A DNA stretch of 64,000 bases, taken from positions 806,001-870,000 of the forward strand of contig OZ253535.1 in the NCBI GenBank assembly GCA_965262465.1, written 5' to 3'. Below the pieces are notes generated by a model. The model was not told where the DNA came from. It searched no databases and worked only from the letters and a program-made list of their open reading frames with translations. The stretch comes from UBA9145 sp965262465. GTDB lineage: Bacteria > Pseudomonadota > Gammaproteobacteria > Pseudomonadales > Pseudohongiellaceae. The translations under genes and the position numbers were made by a program. Positions 1 through 9,113 of this stretch are shown in pieces (within the stretch, counting starts at the first letter, position 1; each line of letters starts with the position of its first letter).

Positions 1-240
1 GGCAATGCGCGCACCACAGCATTAGCCGGAGGTGGTTTGTTAGGGGTGCGGGCGCCATTACGAGTGGATGAGGACCCGATTGTTCGCCACTATATGATCG
101 TGAATGACTTGGCTGCTGCAGTGAATGCAGCACAAAGCAATGGAGCACTGGTTGCTATCGACTCTATGGCTTTGCCGGGTCACGGTTCTATCGGAATTGT
201 CATTCAAGCCGGCATTGAGATTGGTTATTGGCAATTGTGA
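1..240 (+). CDS. VOC (glyoxalase-fold) protein, C-terminal fragment
   Basis: An open frame enters from the left edge and stops at 240, so only the last 79 residues are present and the start lies outside the window. The visible part reads as the last beta-alpha-beta-beta module of a vicinal-oxygen-chelate protein: a PIVRHYMIVNDLAAAV strand-helix, an alternating hydrophobic middle, then a GHGSIGIVIQAGIEIGYWQL tail typical of the antibiotic-resistance/glyoxalase-like branch. The substrate cannot be read from the fragment. A downstream internal ATG at 37 would give a 67-residue product, but the frame is open upstream, so a truncated gene is more likely than a small one. Confidence 0.72.
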   Translation, partial: GNARTTALAGGGLLGVRAPLRVDEDPIVRHYMIVNDLAAAVNAAQSNGALVAIDSMALPGHGSIGIVIQAGIEIGYWQL

Positions 241-279
241 TCTTGAATTTGTTGTCTCCTTTTTTAGAGTGAATTTTAA

Positions 280-825
280 ATGAATGAAGAAATTGTTCAG
301 AGCGAAAACAACGAGACGAAAGATCTACCATTCCCCCCCGAAGATAGGGAAGAGTTAATTGCGCAATTAAATGAGGCGGGTAATGAATATCGCTATCGGG
401 AGCAATTAATTGTTCAGCTATTTTTATTCTGTCTTGTAGCGGGAGGGTCCGTTGCTACTTATTCATTTGCTCAAATTTGCACACCTAATACTTTGCCAGC
501 AGCTGTCGTTGCGCCTTTGTTTGGTGCACTTACTCTCAGGATGCTCGGATGGTATATGGGTAGGTTAAATCAAGATCGCAGAAGAGCTGGTGGTATACGC
601 CAAAACATTCATGATCAACTAGCATGGGAAAATGCTCATGCTGGTTATGCAGGAGAAAGAGAAGAAAAGGAGATTCGGCCCATACCTCCATTAAAAGAAA
701 ATGAAAGAGTTGCAGGGTATTTCATTAGAATTACTCAGGTTGTTTCCTTGGGATTATTCGTGCTTTGTGGGCTAATCTTTGTCAGCCTCATTTACGGGGC
801 GCCGACCATGATTTGCACTCCATAA
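280..825 (+). CDS. hypothetical inner-membrane protein
   Basis: A 181-residue protein I do not recognise. The first 40 residues are acidic and soluble. They are followed by two adjacent hydrophobic segments (about 43-66 and 71-95), a charged cytoplasmic-type loop (about 97-145) rich in Arg/Glu, and a third membrane segment (about 151-174). The ATG at 280 is the first in frame, but only a weak purine stretch precedes it. It sits 39 bases after the VOC gene on the same strand, so the two may be co-transcribed. No enzymatic motif is visible. Confidence 0.7.
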   Translation: MNEEIVQSENNETKDLPFPPEDREELIAQLNEAGNEYRYREQLIVQLFLFCLVAGGSVATYSFAQICTPNTLPAAVVAPLFGALTLRMLGWYMGRLNQDRRRAGGIRQNIHDQLAWENAHAGYAGEREEKEIRPIPPLKENERVAGYFIRITQVVSLGLFVLCGLIFVSLIYGAPTMICTP

Positions 826-900
826 TTCATAGTTGAGATAGCGAACTAGTTTCTACAAACCCTAATAATACTGGTCAGCGTCAAAGGCCAAACACTTTCA

Positions 901-3012
901 CTAAAAATTTCCATTCAGCTCAAACCGAAAGATCGGTTGCACGCTAAGATTCTGGTCTTCGTGAAATAGCACGGGTGCTTCCGTGCGTAATCCATCCCAT
1001 ACTGTTCTTCGAAAGTATGATCGGCCGTCTGTCAGGTTAAAGACGTTAAGGCTGGCCGTCATGCCGAAGACATTCTTGTGTTCGATGAATCCGTACGAAT
1101 AAGTGGGGCCTTCGTAACTGAGGCTGACTTGCGATAGTCGGTACCGCGGTTGTGCATGAAAGTGTTCCAGGCCTAATCCCCAGGCCCAATCAGTGCCGGA
1201 GACATCATGGCGTAGTGTGAAATCGATGCGTCTGTCGAATTGGCCGCTGAAGTAACGATCTTCGCCAGTGAGTGGGTCAGTAATGCTGCTCTTTCTAATC
1301 TCTGCTGAAAGGTCGAGCCTTACACCGGCCCATCCTGCTGGGTCGAGATTGACGGTGCTGGTCCAGTCGATGCCATACTCTTCAGCGCTATCGATGTTGC
1401 CCTGGGATTCACCGCCACCAGGCAATGGGATGATGTCGATATAATCATCATATTGGTTGTTAAAAATCTGCAGGTTGGTGGAGCCCCATTCACCGAAGCT
1501 TTGTTTAATTTGAATATTCGTTTCCCAGCTTAAGCGCGGGCGGAGTTCAGCGTTTCCGGCATTTTCGTTATTAAGTTGTAGGTCAACATTGGCCAGAAAC
1601 TGGCCGAACGAAAGTTGGCCCACTTTACGGGCAATGTTCAAAGAAAGATCTAGTCCTTCTCTGGGGGTCCAGGCCAAGGACATGGAGCCTTTCGGTCGCC
1701 AAAAATTGCGAGTTTGTCCGTTTGGCCCCGTCTGCTCTAAGGTAGATCGTTCGCCACCCACACCTAATTGCAGTGTGACGTCTTCGATCAAGGTGCGGCC
1801 GTGAGTGAAGATCACTTCATAACGATCTTCGGTGACTTCACCTGTGCTGTTGGGAAGGCCTACATCTATTAGTTCGCCTGATTCATCAAGATCGAAAAAT
1901 TGTGAAGTCTGGTCGAGTCGGTTAAAAGCGGCTTCCAAATCTACTTCCCAGTTGCCTCCCAACATATCCCATTTATATTCGGCTCGTGCGATACGTTCGC
2001 CGGATTCTCGCTGGCGAGCTAATCGATTACCGGTGGTAGGGGAGTCATCTTCGAAGATGAGTCGCGAGTCTGCATAGAAATCATTTTCTTCATAGCGTTC
2101 CAGGCCAATCAGTTTGAGTTGGCCGGGTCCGAAATTGAATTCCACATCGGCACCGATTTCATAATCGAAGCCTCGACCCTGATTGTCGAAGTCACGAAAT
2201 CGATTTACGCCGTCTACCAAGTTGCGTTGTTCGTCATTGGAAAAGTTGGTGTAGTCGCGACTGTATTTCAAATTGACATTAGTGATCATGTCATTGGCGC
2301 CGAACCATTTCATGCTGCCGGACAAGCTGGGGAAGTCACCTTCGAAGTGAGAATAAATGTCGCGGATCTGAGTTACTTCACCAGACTGGTCAGTAATGAT
2401 GCCGGGGCCTGCCCCTGCGCCGCGACCAACGCCATGGTTATAGGCAGCATTCCATTCAAAAGTGGGAGTAGCTCCACTGACTGACACTTCACCACCGAAC
2501 CAACCGGGTTCGGCGTATTTAGGTCGATGAATGGTGCGGTATTCGTAGCTGCCACTGATGGCGCCATTGTCAGTGATGACATTAGCGACCTGGCCCGAGA
2601 GACCGGGGAAGTCGAGTGTGGCGCCATCGACGATTTCGATGCGCTCGACATTGTCTGCGGTGACCCGGCGTAGTTGATCAAACACGCCTTGGGATTTTCC
2701 TGATACCCGCTGGCCGTTGATCAATACATTGGTGTTGGCTTGCCCGAATCCTCGAGATTGGTTACCCCGATTGTCGCCTTGAATAGCAAATCCCGGCACA
2801 CGGTTGAGTATGTCGAGAGCATTTCTGGGAGCGAAGCGTTGAAATTGATCTGGGGTGAAGACACGACCAGCCGCGGTTATCTCAGCCAACGGCAAGCCGG
2901 GATCATCCTGGGCATAGGAGAAGCTAGAGGCGGAAAGCCAGATCACAAGCAGGGATAGGGCTAATCGCACGTTACTTCTTTTAGTGTTTCTTCCGATCAG
3001 TGGCTGCAGCAT
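901..3012 (-). CDS. TonB-dependent outer-membrane receptor
   Basis: This is an outer-membrane beta-barrel receptor driven by TonB. With the ATG at 3012 it has about 703 residues. That start is preferred over an upstream in-frame TTG (3063) because AGGGCGG precedes it at good spacing and a signal peptide ending in SFSYAQ follows at once. The plug domain covers roughly residues 45-150 (DILNRVPGF, NVLINGQRVSGKS, VERIEIVDG, then a G-rich FPGLSGQVANVI). The rest is alternating, aromatic-rich barrel strand sequence, and the protein ends in Phe, as outer-membrane proteins do. It is shorter than most siderophore receptors and has no carboxypeptidase-like N-terminal domain. The ligand is unknown, and no TonB/ExbBD or transporter gene lies beside it. 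Confidence 0.9.
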   Translation of the reverse strand: MLQPLIGRNTKRSNVRLALSLLVIWLSASSFSYAQDDPGLPLAEITAAGRVFTPDQFQRFAPRNALDILNRVPGFAIQGDNRGNQSRGFGQANTNVLINGQRVSGKSQGVFDQLRRVTADNVERIEIVDGATLDFPGLSGQVANVITDNGAISGSYEYRTIHRPKYAEPGWFGGEVSVSGATPTFEWNAAYNHGVGRGAGAGPGIITDQSGEVTQIRDIYSHFEGDFPSLSGSMKWFGANDMITNVNLKYSRDYTNFSNDEQRNLVDGVNRFRDFDNQGRGFDYEIGADVEFNFGPGQLKLIGLERYEENDFYADSRLIFEDDSPTTGNRLARQRESGERIARAEYKWDMLGGNWEVDLEAAFNRLDQTSQFFDLDESGELIDVGLPNSTGEVTEDRYEVIFTHGRTLIEDVTLQLGVGGERSTLEQTGPNGQTRNFWRPKGSMSLAWTPREGLDLSLNIARKVGQLSFGQFLANVDLQLNNENAGNAELRPRLSWETNIQIKQSFGEWGSTNLQIFNNQYDDYIDIIPLPGGGESQGNIDSAEEYGIDWTSTVNLDPAGWAGVRLDLSAEIRKSSITDPLTGEDRYFSGQFDRRIDFTLRHDVSGTDWAWGLGLEHFHAQPRYRLSQVSLSYEGPTYSYGFIEHKNVFGMTASLNVFNLTDGRSYFRRTVWDGLRTEAPVLFHEDQNLSVQPIFRFELNGNF

Positions 3013-3290
3013 AAAAACCGCCCTGATAATTCGAATAAGAAACCAAAGAAATTCGTCGACCAAACTTTTTTGGTTATTTTGATTAGACGACGGAAGGGGC
3101 CGAATGGTTACGAATCCCGCGCCGTCCCTGTATTTCTTGTATTCTGGTAGATCGCTAAAAAATTAACGATACGCTAAAAAAATAGCACGTGTCAAATCCA
3201 GAATATGTCTAGTTGAAGAGTTATAGATGGGTTTATTCCGTGCAGGATGGGGTATAAATAGGGGCTCCAAGCCCTGCGGTACACAGAACG

Positions 3291-3674
3291 ATGCGCTACC
3301 TGCCCAAAGAAACAGACAAGGAAGACATTGAGCCGGTTGCGGTAGGCAACTATCAGGGCGAGTTCTTTGAGGCTGACTCCGTACCTTACTTCACGATATA
3401 TACAGTAGGGCGCCACGGCCCCAATGAGAAGGTGTTCTTCAATCTCTCGACAATATTGGTTTCAAAGGCTTCGGATACCCGATTTTATGTTCTCGATGGG
3501 CCAACTCGATATGAGTTCTTGATTGAAGAGAAGAAGCGTGGTCGTTGGCTGTATGTGTACAGGTATTACTTCAGGCAATTTAGAATTCGCATTTGCTCTG
3601 GATTCATTACATCTGCAGCGCAGTCAATTATCCAAAACAAGTTTGCGAAATGCCGACAGGGGCTAGCGGCATAG
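3291..3674 (+). CDS. hypothetical protein (weak)
   Basis: A 127-residue frame between the receptor and the sulfatase. The product is soluble, rich in Tyr, Phe, Arg and Lys, and matches no family I know. Support is limited: codon use looks like that of neighbours and the frame is uninterrupted, but there is no clear ribosome-binding site before the ATG. If it is not a gene, then 3013-3702 is a gene-free stretch of about 690 bases holding only promoter sequence for its two divergent neighbours. It could also be a decayed fragment. Confidence 0.4.
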   Translation: MRYLPKETDKEDIEPVAVGNYQGEFFEADSVPYFTIYTVGRHGPNEKVFFNLSTILVSKASDTRFYVLDGPTRYEFLIEEKKRGRWLYVYRYYFRQFRIRICSGFITSAAQSIIQNKFAKCRQGLAA

Positions 3675-3702
3675 TTCTTAATAAAAACAACAACAATCTG
3701 TT

Positions 3703-5169
3703 ATGAACATGACCAAATCAGAATCACTTCGCATTGCACTGGTGCTTATGGTGTTGGCGCTTTATGCCTGTTCCGATGAATTGCGCGACCAGGCAGCGGC
3801 TGTCGCATCGACCGAGCAGCCAAACATCGTGGTCATCCTGGTAGATGATATGCGTTTCGATGAGATTGGCATTGCTGGTCATCCTTATGTGCAGACACCG
3901 AATATCGATCGTATCGCCAGAGAAGGGGCGTATTTTCAGAACAGCTTTACGGTGAACCCACTCTGTTCCCCTAGTCGTGCCACTATTCTCACCGGACAAC
4001 ACGCGCACTACCACGGCATCGTCGATAACTTGGCGCGCAACGAACAAAGCCATCAGCTACAAACGTTTCCACGCCGTCTGCAAGACAATGGCTACGACAC
4101 TGCATTCATTGGCAAATGGCATATGGGCAATGATGACAGTGCCAGACCTGGATTTTCCACCTGGGCGGGTATGCGCGGACAGGGCGAGGCAATCAACCCA
4201 ACTTTTAATATCAATGGTGAGCGCACCCAGATTGATGGTTATGTCACCGACATCATGCATGACATGTCCATCGACTTTATAAATCAAGAGCGGGAAGGTC
4301 CGTTCTTACTTTATCTTTCCCATAAGGCGCTACACCCCAATGTGTTTCAAGCTGACGACGGCAGTGCAGCAGAGTTACCCGAAGGGCAGACCCGCAGTGG
4401 GTTTATCGCGGCGGATCGACATGTGGGAATGTATGCCAATGAATCTCCTCCGCGACGACAAAACTTTGGAGTCGCGCCCACTGACAAGCCAGCCTTGTAT
4501 CGACAGATCAACGACATGCCACCTTTAGGCGAAGGCACGGTCACCCCTGATGTGACGATTCATCAACGACAAGAGATGTTGATGGCTATCGATGAAGGAA
4601 TAGGGCGCTTATTGGATGAACTGGAAGCGCGCGGCGAGTTGGACGACACCCTGATTCTGTTCACTTCGGATCACGGTTACTGGTATGGCGAGCATGGGTT
4701 AGGCGCAGAACGCCGCATGGCCTATGAAGAAGGCATACGAATTCCGCTGATGATTCGCTATCCGAAGAAAGTTGAAGCAGGCATTCGGCCACAACCCATG
4801 GCGCTAACTCTGGATATCGCGCCAACATTGATTGAGTTCGCTGGGGCCGACATCGAGGAAGTACGACACGGTCGATCTTTGATGCCTATGCTGACCGGAG
4901 AGCCGGTCAATGATTGGCGCTCTTCTTTTATGATCGAATACTATTCCGATACGGTGTTCGAACGAATGGACCGCATGGGTTATAAGGCGGTACGTACCGG
5001 TCAACACAAGTACATTCGTTATGAAGATCTGGAAGGTGTAGATGAACTTTACGATCTGACAGCAGATCCATTTGAAACTCAAAACATTATTAACACGCCA
5101 CAAGCAGCAGACCTGGTTACTGAGTTAGATGCTGAACTGAATCGCTTGATAGAAATTTCTTCAGAGTAA
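3703..5169 (+). CDS. exported lipoprotein sulfatase (type I, Cys-type)
   Basis: This sulfatase-family hydrolase should cleave sulfate esters in the periplasm or at the outer membrane. The N-terminus is a lipoprotein signal (LALYAC, lipid Cys23). The type I signature is clear: metal-binding Asp48-Asp49 in ILVDDM, the formylglycine site C88-S-P-S-R92 followed by ATILTG, GKWHMG (Lys138, His140) and SDHGYWYGEHG (Asp323, His324). At 488 residues it has the normal family length. The Cys-type site needs a formylglycine-generating enzyme or anSME, and neither is in the window. The alpha/beta hydrolase gene starts two bases after its stop, so they form one transcription unit. The natural substrate (polysaccharide, steroid or aryl sulfate) cannot be read from the sequence. 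Confidence 0.92.
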   Translation: MNMTKSESLRIALVLMVLALYACSDELRDQAAAVASTEQPNIVVILVDDMRFDEIGIAGHPYVQTPNIDRIAREGAYFQNSFTVNPLCSPSRATILTGQHAHYHGIVDNLARNEQSHQLQTFPRRLQDNGYDTAFIGKWHMGNDDSARPGFSTWAGMRGQGEAINPTFNINGERTQIDGYVTDIMHDMSIDFINQEREGPFLLYLSHKALHPNVFQADDGSAAELPEGQTRSGFIAADRHVGMYANESPPRRQNFGVAPTDKPALYRQINDMPPLGEGTVTPDVTIHQRQEMLMAIDEGIGRLLDELEARGELDDTLILFTSDHGYWYGEHGLGAERRMAYEEGIRIPLMIRYPKKVEAGIRPQPMALTLDIAPTLIEFAGADIEEVRHGRSLMPMLTGEPVNDWRSSFMIEYYSDTVFERMDRMGYKAVRTGQHKYIRYEDLEGVDELYDLTADPFETQNIINTPQAADLVTELDAELNRLIEISSE

Positions 5170-5171
5170 AC

Positions 5172-6110
5172 ATGAAAAAACTAAGCTTCTTAATGTTAAG
5201 CGTTTGCTTAGCGCACTTTTCTCATTCATTCGCAGTGGAGCCGGGCAGTGGTTTCGCCCTAATGTCCGACGGACCGGTGTGGTACGAGGTCATGGGTGAC
5301 GGCGACGGTATTCCCATGATGGTGCTGCACGGCGGGCCCGGTGGTACCTCTTGTGGCTACACGCGATTGGCGCCGATGGGTGAACAACGCGCTGTTGTGC
5401 GTTATGACCAGTTGGGTGGCGGTCGGTCTGGACGTCCCGATGATATGAGTCTGTGGACCGTGGAAGGATTCGTTGATCGATTGCATACCCTGCGTAACGA
5501 GTTGGGATTGGATGAAATGCATCTGCTTGGTCACTCTTGGGGCGGTGCATTAGCGGCAGCCTATGTGTTGGAGAAAGGCACTGATGGCATTGTTTCCTTA
5601 ACCTTGTCCTCACCTTTATTGAGTTCACCTGCCTGGATGGAAGATGCGAATTACTTGCGTTCCTTGCTGCCCATTGAAATGCAGGAAGCATTAGATGAAC
5701 ACGAGGCCGCCGGCACGATGGATCACGAAGATTACGAAGCGGCAACGGAAGAATTCTATCGACGCCATGTGCGGGGTCCGGGTGAGCGTTTGCCACCGTT
5801 GGAAGCCTGTGCTGGCGTAACCGGTAACAACATGATTTACGAATACATGTGGGGCAACACCGAGTTCAACGCGACCGGCACTCTGATTGATTTCGATTTA
5901 ACACCGCGGCTTGGTGAGATTGATGTGCCGGTGTTGTTAGTAGCTGGCGAGCATGATGAGGCCCGACCGGAAAGAATGCGAGAGTTTCAAACCTTAATCG
6001 ATGGCGCGCGGGTTGAGATTATTCCGGGTGCGGCCCATGGCACTATAAGTAGACAGACGGAACTCTACATCGAAATGCTTTCAGGTTTTCTATCAGACGC
6101 TGAAAAATGA
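5172..6110 (+). CDS. exported alpha/beta hydrolase, proline iminopeptidase-like (S33)
   Basis: A serine hydrolase of the proline iminopeptidase branch, secreted by a Sec signal peptide (about residues 1-21, ending HSFA). The diagnostic HGGPGG oxyanion-hole motif lies at 53-58, followed by RYDQLGGGRS. The nucleophile elbow GHSWGG places Ser122, and the triad is completed by Asp262 (AGEHDEAR) and His289 (GAAHGT). At 312 residues it matches the family size. It follows the sulfatase with a two-base gap and overlaps the next gene by four bases, so it belongs to that operon. True aminopeptidase activity on N-terminal proline is only one possibility; esterase or amidase activity is equally compatible. 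Confidence 0.88.
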   Translation: MKKLSFLMLSVCLAHFSHSFAVEPGSGFALMSDGPVWYEVMGDGDGIPMMVLHGGPGGTSCGYTRLAPMGEQRAVVRYDQLGGGRSGRPDDMSLWTVEGFVDRLHTLRNELGLDEMHLLGHSWGGALAAAYVLEKGTDGIVSLTLSSPLLSSPAWMEDANYLRSLLPIEMQEALDEHEAAGTMDHEDYEAATEEFYRRHVRGPGERLPPLEACAGVTGNNMIYEYMWGNTEFNATGTLIDFDLTPRLGEIDVPVLLVAGEHDEARPERMREFQTLIDGARVEIIPGAAHGTISRQTELYIEMLSGFLSDAEK

Positions 6111-6385
6111 AACTCAGTTCGATCAAATTTAGCTTTATTCCAGTAGTACTTTTGATTTCTGCTTGCGCGACTGAACCGAAATCAGAAAATGGCAAATCGG
6201 CAGGCAGGGCTGTAGTTCCGCGTTGCGTCATCAAAGGAAACATCTCCAGCTCTGGTGAACGGATCTATCATGTGCCGGGGCAAAGATACTATGCGGACAC
6301 AGTGATTTCTCCGCGTCGAGGAGAAAGAATGTTTTGTACCGAGGCTGAGGCGCGCAGAGCAGGGTGGCGTAAAGCAAGAGTTTAA
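6107..6385 (+). CDS. small lipoprotein with C-terminal nuclease-associated CxIKGN domain
   Basis: A 92-residue protein whose ATG overlaps the preceding stop (ATGA), indicating translational coupling. The lipobox LLISAC puts the lipid on Cys20. The C-terminal half has the pattern CVIKGNISSSGERIYHVPG, then YY, then RGERMFCTEAEARRAGWRKAR. This short two-cysteine domain is known from proteins linked to thermonuclease-like enzymes and from stand-alone exported proteins. No catalytic residues of a nuclease are present, so this is the small domain alone, and its function is not known to me. Confidence 0.75.
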   Translation: MKLSSIKFSFIPVVLLISACATEPKSENGKSAGRAVVPRCVIKGNISSSGERIYHVPGQRYYADTVISPRRGERMFCTEAEARRAGWRKARV

Positions 6386-6416
6386 TGAATCACTTCTTTG
6401 CAATGGGAGGCAGTCC

Positions 6417-7058
6417 GTGAATAAGCATCAACAACATACTCTGATTCTGTGGGGTATTGTCGGAACTTTGTTTGTTGCATTCCAGATTTGGCATGGCGCT
6501 TTTGAAACTCCGCTCACAGAAGAAGAGATTGATCGCCTTGCTGCTCGATTCCTCGAATTAAACCCAGGAGAGAACCGTGAAGAACTTAGGGCGTTTTTGG
6601 AGGAAGATGATGGCAAACCGGTGATCATGGTCAACGCCATCCTACTCCGCGATCGACCCGCCACCATCAATGGAAGAAACTTCGGCGATTCATCGGCTGC
6701 TGCTCTTAATGAATACACCTCTTTTGTGATCGGTTACTTGTTGCGTCGCGGCAGCTATCCACTCTGGACTGGTAGTGCTTTATTTGATTCGCTCGAAGTG
6801 TGGGGAATTGATAATGCAGAAGAGTGGACGACGGCGGCTTTGATGCGTTACCGCAGTCGCCGCGTCATGTTAGAGATGGCGACAAATCCTGAGTTTGTGC
6901 AATTTCACGATGCTAAAGAGGCAGCTATTGAAAAAACATTTGCCTATCCAACAGCCACTGGACTGGCAACCAGCAGTTTATCGCTGATGGTGAGTTTGGT
7001 GTTGTTGGTGATAGCGTTACTTGGACAGCTGCTACTTAATCGCCGCTCGACTGCTTAA
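6417..7058 (+). CDS. hypothetical membrane protein with DUF1330-like periplasmic domain
   Basis: A 213-residue protein starting at GTG 6417, chosen because GGGAGG (6405-6410) stands six bases before it. One membrane helix lies at about residues 8-25 and another at about 188-208. Between them is a soluble domain that starts with an acidic segment (TEEEIDRLAARFLELNPGE). Its end, ALMRYRSRRVMLEMATNPEFVQFHDAKEAAIE, resembles the ferredoxin-like fold of DUF1330 proteins. It closes the sulfatase gene run. No catalytic motif is evident and the role is unknown. Confidence 0.72.
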   Translation: MNKHQQHTLILWGIVGTLFVAFQIWHGAFETPLTEEEIDRLAARFLELNPGENREELRAFLEEDDGKPVIMVNAILLRDRPATINGRNFGDSSAAALNEYTSFVIGYLLRRGSYPLWTGSALFDSLEVWGIDNAEEWTTAALMRYRSRRVMLEMATNPEFVQFHDAKEAAIEKTFAYPTATGLATSSLSLMVSLVLLVIALLGQLLLNRRSTA

Positions 7059-7071
7059 CAATAGTTACGAT

Positions 7072-7704
7072 TTAGTAGAATCCTGCTTCAACAAGCACTA
7101 GTTCGAATTCCGCTAGCGCTTCTTCCGCTAGCACACGCTCTTCGATAAGCACTTCATATTCGACTTCCAGCTCGCCCCGAATTTCAGATAGCTCACGCAT
7201 GTCCGCAAGTAGAGCAGCCCGTTCTTCGGCGGTAGTGTCTTCGAGGATGATGATGGATTCGATTTCGGCAACATCGGCATCGATGCCGGCAACATCATTG
7301 GCATTGGCTTCCAGCCTGCCGACAATGGTGTTGAGTTGACTCTGTAAATTAAAGAGTTCACTACCCAGTCGGTAGCCTTCCAGAAAATCAGGTTCTAGCT
7401 GGCTATTACACACGCCATTGTAGCGACCACCTGATTGTCCAATCTGGAAGCCTCGCAGTGGCTGGCAATATTCCACCAAGCCACGATCTCTTCCATCCTG
7501 CCAGGCAGCAAAGTCAGGAGTGATCCCAAATTCAGCGCAGGCGCGGCGGTAGTCACCGAATCGATCGCTGGCGCGGCCATCGGCGCCATCTTCATATCCC
7601 ACGGCGGTCCAGTCGGAGTAGGCGCATTCCTCTTCGCTCATGACGGCGCAATTAGAGAGGACAATTAAGATCAGGTTATAGATAGTGAGTCTTTTGATAT
7701 TCAA
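7072..7704 (-). CDS. DUF2799-like lipoprotein with C-terminal coiled coil
   Basis: A 210-residue lipoprotein. Translation appears to start at TTG 7704: it is the only in-frame start before the lipobox (VLSNC, lipid Cys19), and a GGAG lies about ten bases upstream on this strand. Residues about 27-110 show the DUF2799 pattern of spaced Cys, Gly and Asp: YSDWTAVGYEDGADGR, a conserved Cys, then GRDRGLVEYC and GRYNGVC. The C-terminal 90 residues are a highly acidic coiled coil. It converges on the preceding gene with a 13-base gap. DUF2799 has no established function. Confidence 0.82.
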   Translation of the reverse strand: MNIKRLTIYNLILIVLSNCAVMSEEECAYSDWTAVGYEDGADGRASDRFGDYRRACAEFGITPDFAAWQDGRDRGLVEYCQPLRGFQIGQSGGRYNGVCNSQLEPDFLEGYRLGSELFNLQSQLNTIVGRLEANANDVAGIDADVAEIESIIILEDTTAEERAALLADMRELSEIRGELEVEYEVLIEERVLAEEALAEFELVLVEAGFY

Positions 7705-7725
7705 TGTTTTCCGACTCCAGCACGA

Positions 7726-9096
7726 ATGTTAGGGATCGCTGCTTATATTACAGCAGTTCTTGGTAATTTATTCGGCCCCATTTATCCTAGCTCAATGGCA
7801 CAACACCAAAAAAGAAAGCCATTCGCTCAGCGTCGCCAATTGATGAAGGCTCTGGGGGATCGTGCGCCAAAATTCAGTTTGGCTATTGGTCCTCAATTTC
7901 CCCGCGGCAGCGATTACGCCACTGTTATACCTTTTCGGCGTTCGCTGATTTTCATTCTTATCTCTGGCGCATTCCTCGCTGTGTTCGCCTTGCCATTGAT
8001 TGGTGTACTAAGTGAAGCATCCATGGCATTGGATGACGATTTATTTTCCCTGGTGGCCTTCTTGTTTGGATTGTTCTGGTCGCTGGGTTGGTCGGTGGGA
8101 GTCTTTATTCTCTTATTGGTGTTTCTGGCAGTGACCATTGGGCGAGAAACCCTTGCCGTAAAAAACAACGAACTGATTCTACGAATTGGCATTCCACTTA
8201 TTGGTTTCGGTGCAACGTATTCAGCTTCAATGCTACGAAACATTCGCCGCCAGGGTCCTGATGAGATGACGGGTTTCGAATGGCGAGGTCATCATCTGGC
8301 TTTCGATTACGCCGGTGAAACTATTGCCTTTGGTTCAGCGATTGAAGGGCAACTCGCTGATGAGATGTTAAGTGAGTTGCGACGATTGTTTCCCGAGCAA
8401 GATTCGCCTGCGCCAAACATTCCCAAGCCAGCCGCTGATCTTGATGAAACAATTGAGCAGAGCGAAGCGCGTCGCGATTCCAAGTCTCCGTTTGAAGTAG
8501 AACCTGATTTTACCTGGCGCTCTATTTCATCGTTGGCGTTGATTGGCGCAAACATAGTGCCTTTGGCTGGTGTGCTGTTTCTCGGTTGGGACATTGGCGA
8601 GATCATGCTGCTGTTCTGGGCAGAGAGTGCCGTCATCGGTTTCTATAACTTAATAAAGATGGGGCACATTGCCAGTTGGGCGATCTTGTTTTACGGACCG
8701 TTCTTCGTTGGTCACTACGGTGGCTTCATGGTGGGTCACCTGTTGTTTATCTACGGCTTCTTTGGTGACAACTTTGCCGAAGGTGCAGACATTACCATTG
8801 GTCAGTTATCAACAGACCTTATGTTGTTGGCGCCGGCACTATTGGGATTCGTTATTAGCCATGGCATTTCTTACGTCACTAACTTTCGACAACGACGCGA
8901 ATACGTGGGCATGGATGTGAGTAAACAAATGGGGCAGCCCTATAAGCGCATCATCATTATGCATCTCACCATTATCTTTGGCGGATTTGCTGCCATGGCT
9001 CTGGATACTGCACTGCCTGCCCTAATTCTGCTGGTGGTGCTGAAATTAGTGGCTGACTTGAATGCTCATATAAAGGAACATAGACCTCCTGCCTAA
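7726..9096 (+). CDS. polytopic membrane protein, DUF6498-like C-terminal domain
   Basis: A 456-residue integral membrane protein. Two long hydrophobic hairpins lie at about 75-100 and 110-140. A soluble segment with Pro/Glu/Ala linker follows (about 160-265), then about five more helices (270-450). Segments such as ANIVPLAGVLFLGWD, LLFWAESAVIGFYNLIKMG and FGPFF-type glycine/aromatic loops recall DUF6498 membrane proteins. The start is uncertain: ATG 7726 is first, but ATG 7795 (MAQHQKR) would give a more usual soluble N-terminus, and neither has a strong ribosome-binding site. It diverges from the DUF2799 gene with only 21 bases between starts. Function unknown. Confidence 0.75.
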   Translation: MLGIAAYITAVLGNLFGPIYPSSMAQHQKRKPFAQRRQLMKALGDRAPKFSLAIGPQFPRGSDYATVIPFRRSLIFILISGAFLAVFALPLIGVLSEASMALDDDLFSLVAFLFGLFWSLGWSVGVFILLLVFLAVTIGRETLAVKNNELILRIGIPLIGFGATYSASMLRNIRRQGPDEMTGFEWRGHHLAFDYAGETIAFGSAIEGQLADEMLSELRRLFPEQDSPAPNIPKPAADLDETIEQSEARRDSKSPFEVEPDFTWRSISSLALIGANIVPLAGVLFLGWDIGEIMLLFWAESAVIGFYNLIKMGHIASWAILFYGPFFVGHYGGFMVGHLLFIYGFFGDNFAEGADITIGQLSTDLMLLAPALLGFVISHGISYVTNFRQRREYVGMDVSKQMGQPYKRIIIMHLTIIFGGFAAMALDTALPALILLVVLKLVADLNAHIKEHRPPA

Positions 9097-9113
9097 TTCC
9101 CGGAATCGAGATT

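Noticed and set aside
2119..2484. A 121-residue open frame antisense to the TonB receptor gene
   Set aside because: It lies wholly inside a confidently assigned coding region on the other strand and has no ribosome-binding site or family features.
5290..5796. A 168-residue frame antisense to the alpha/beta hydrolase gene
   Set aside because: It is His/Arg/Pro-rich shadow translation of a real gene; no independent evidence.
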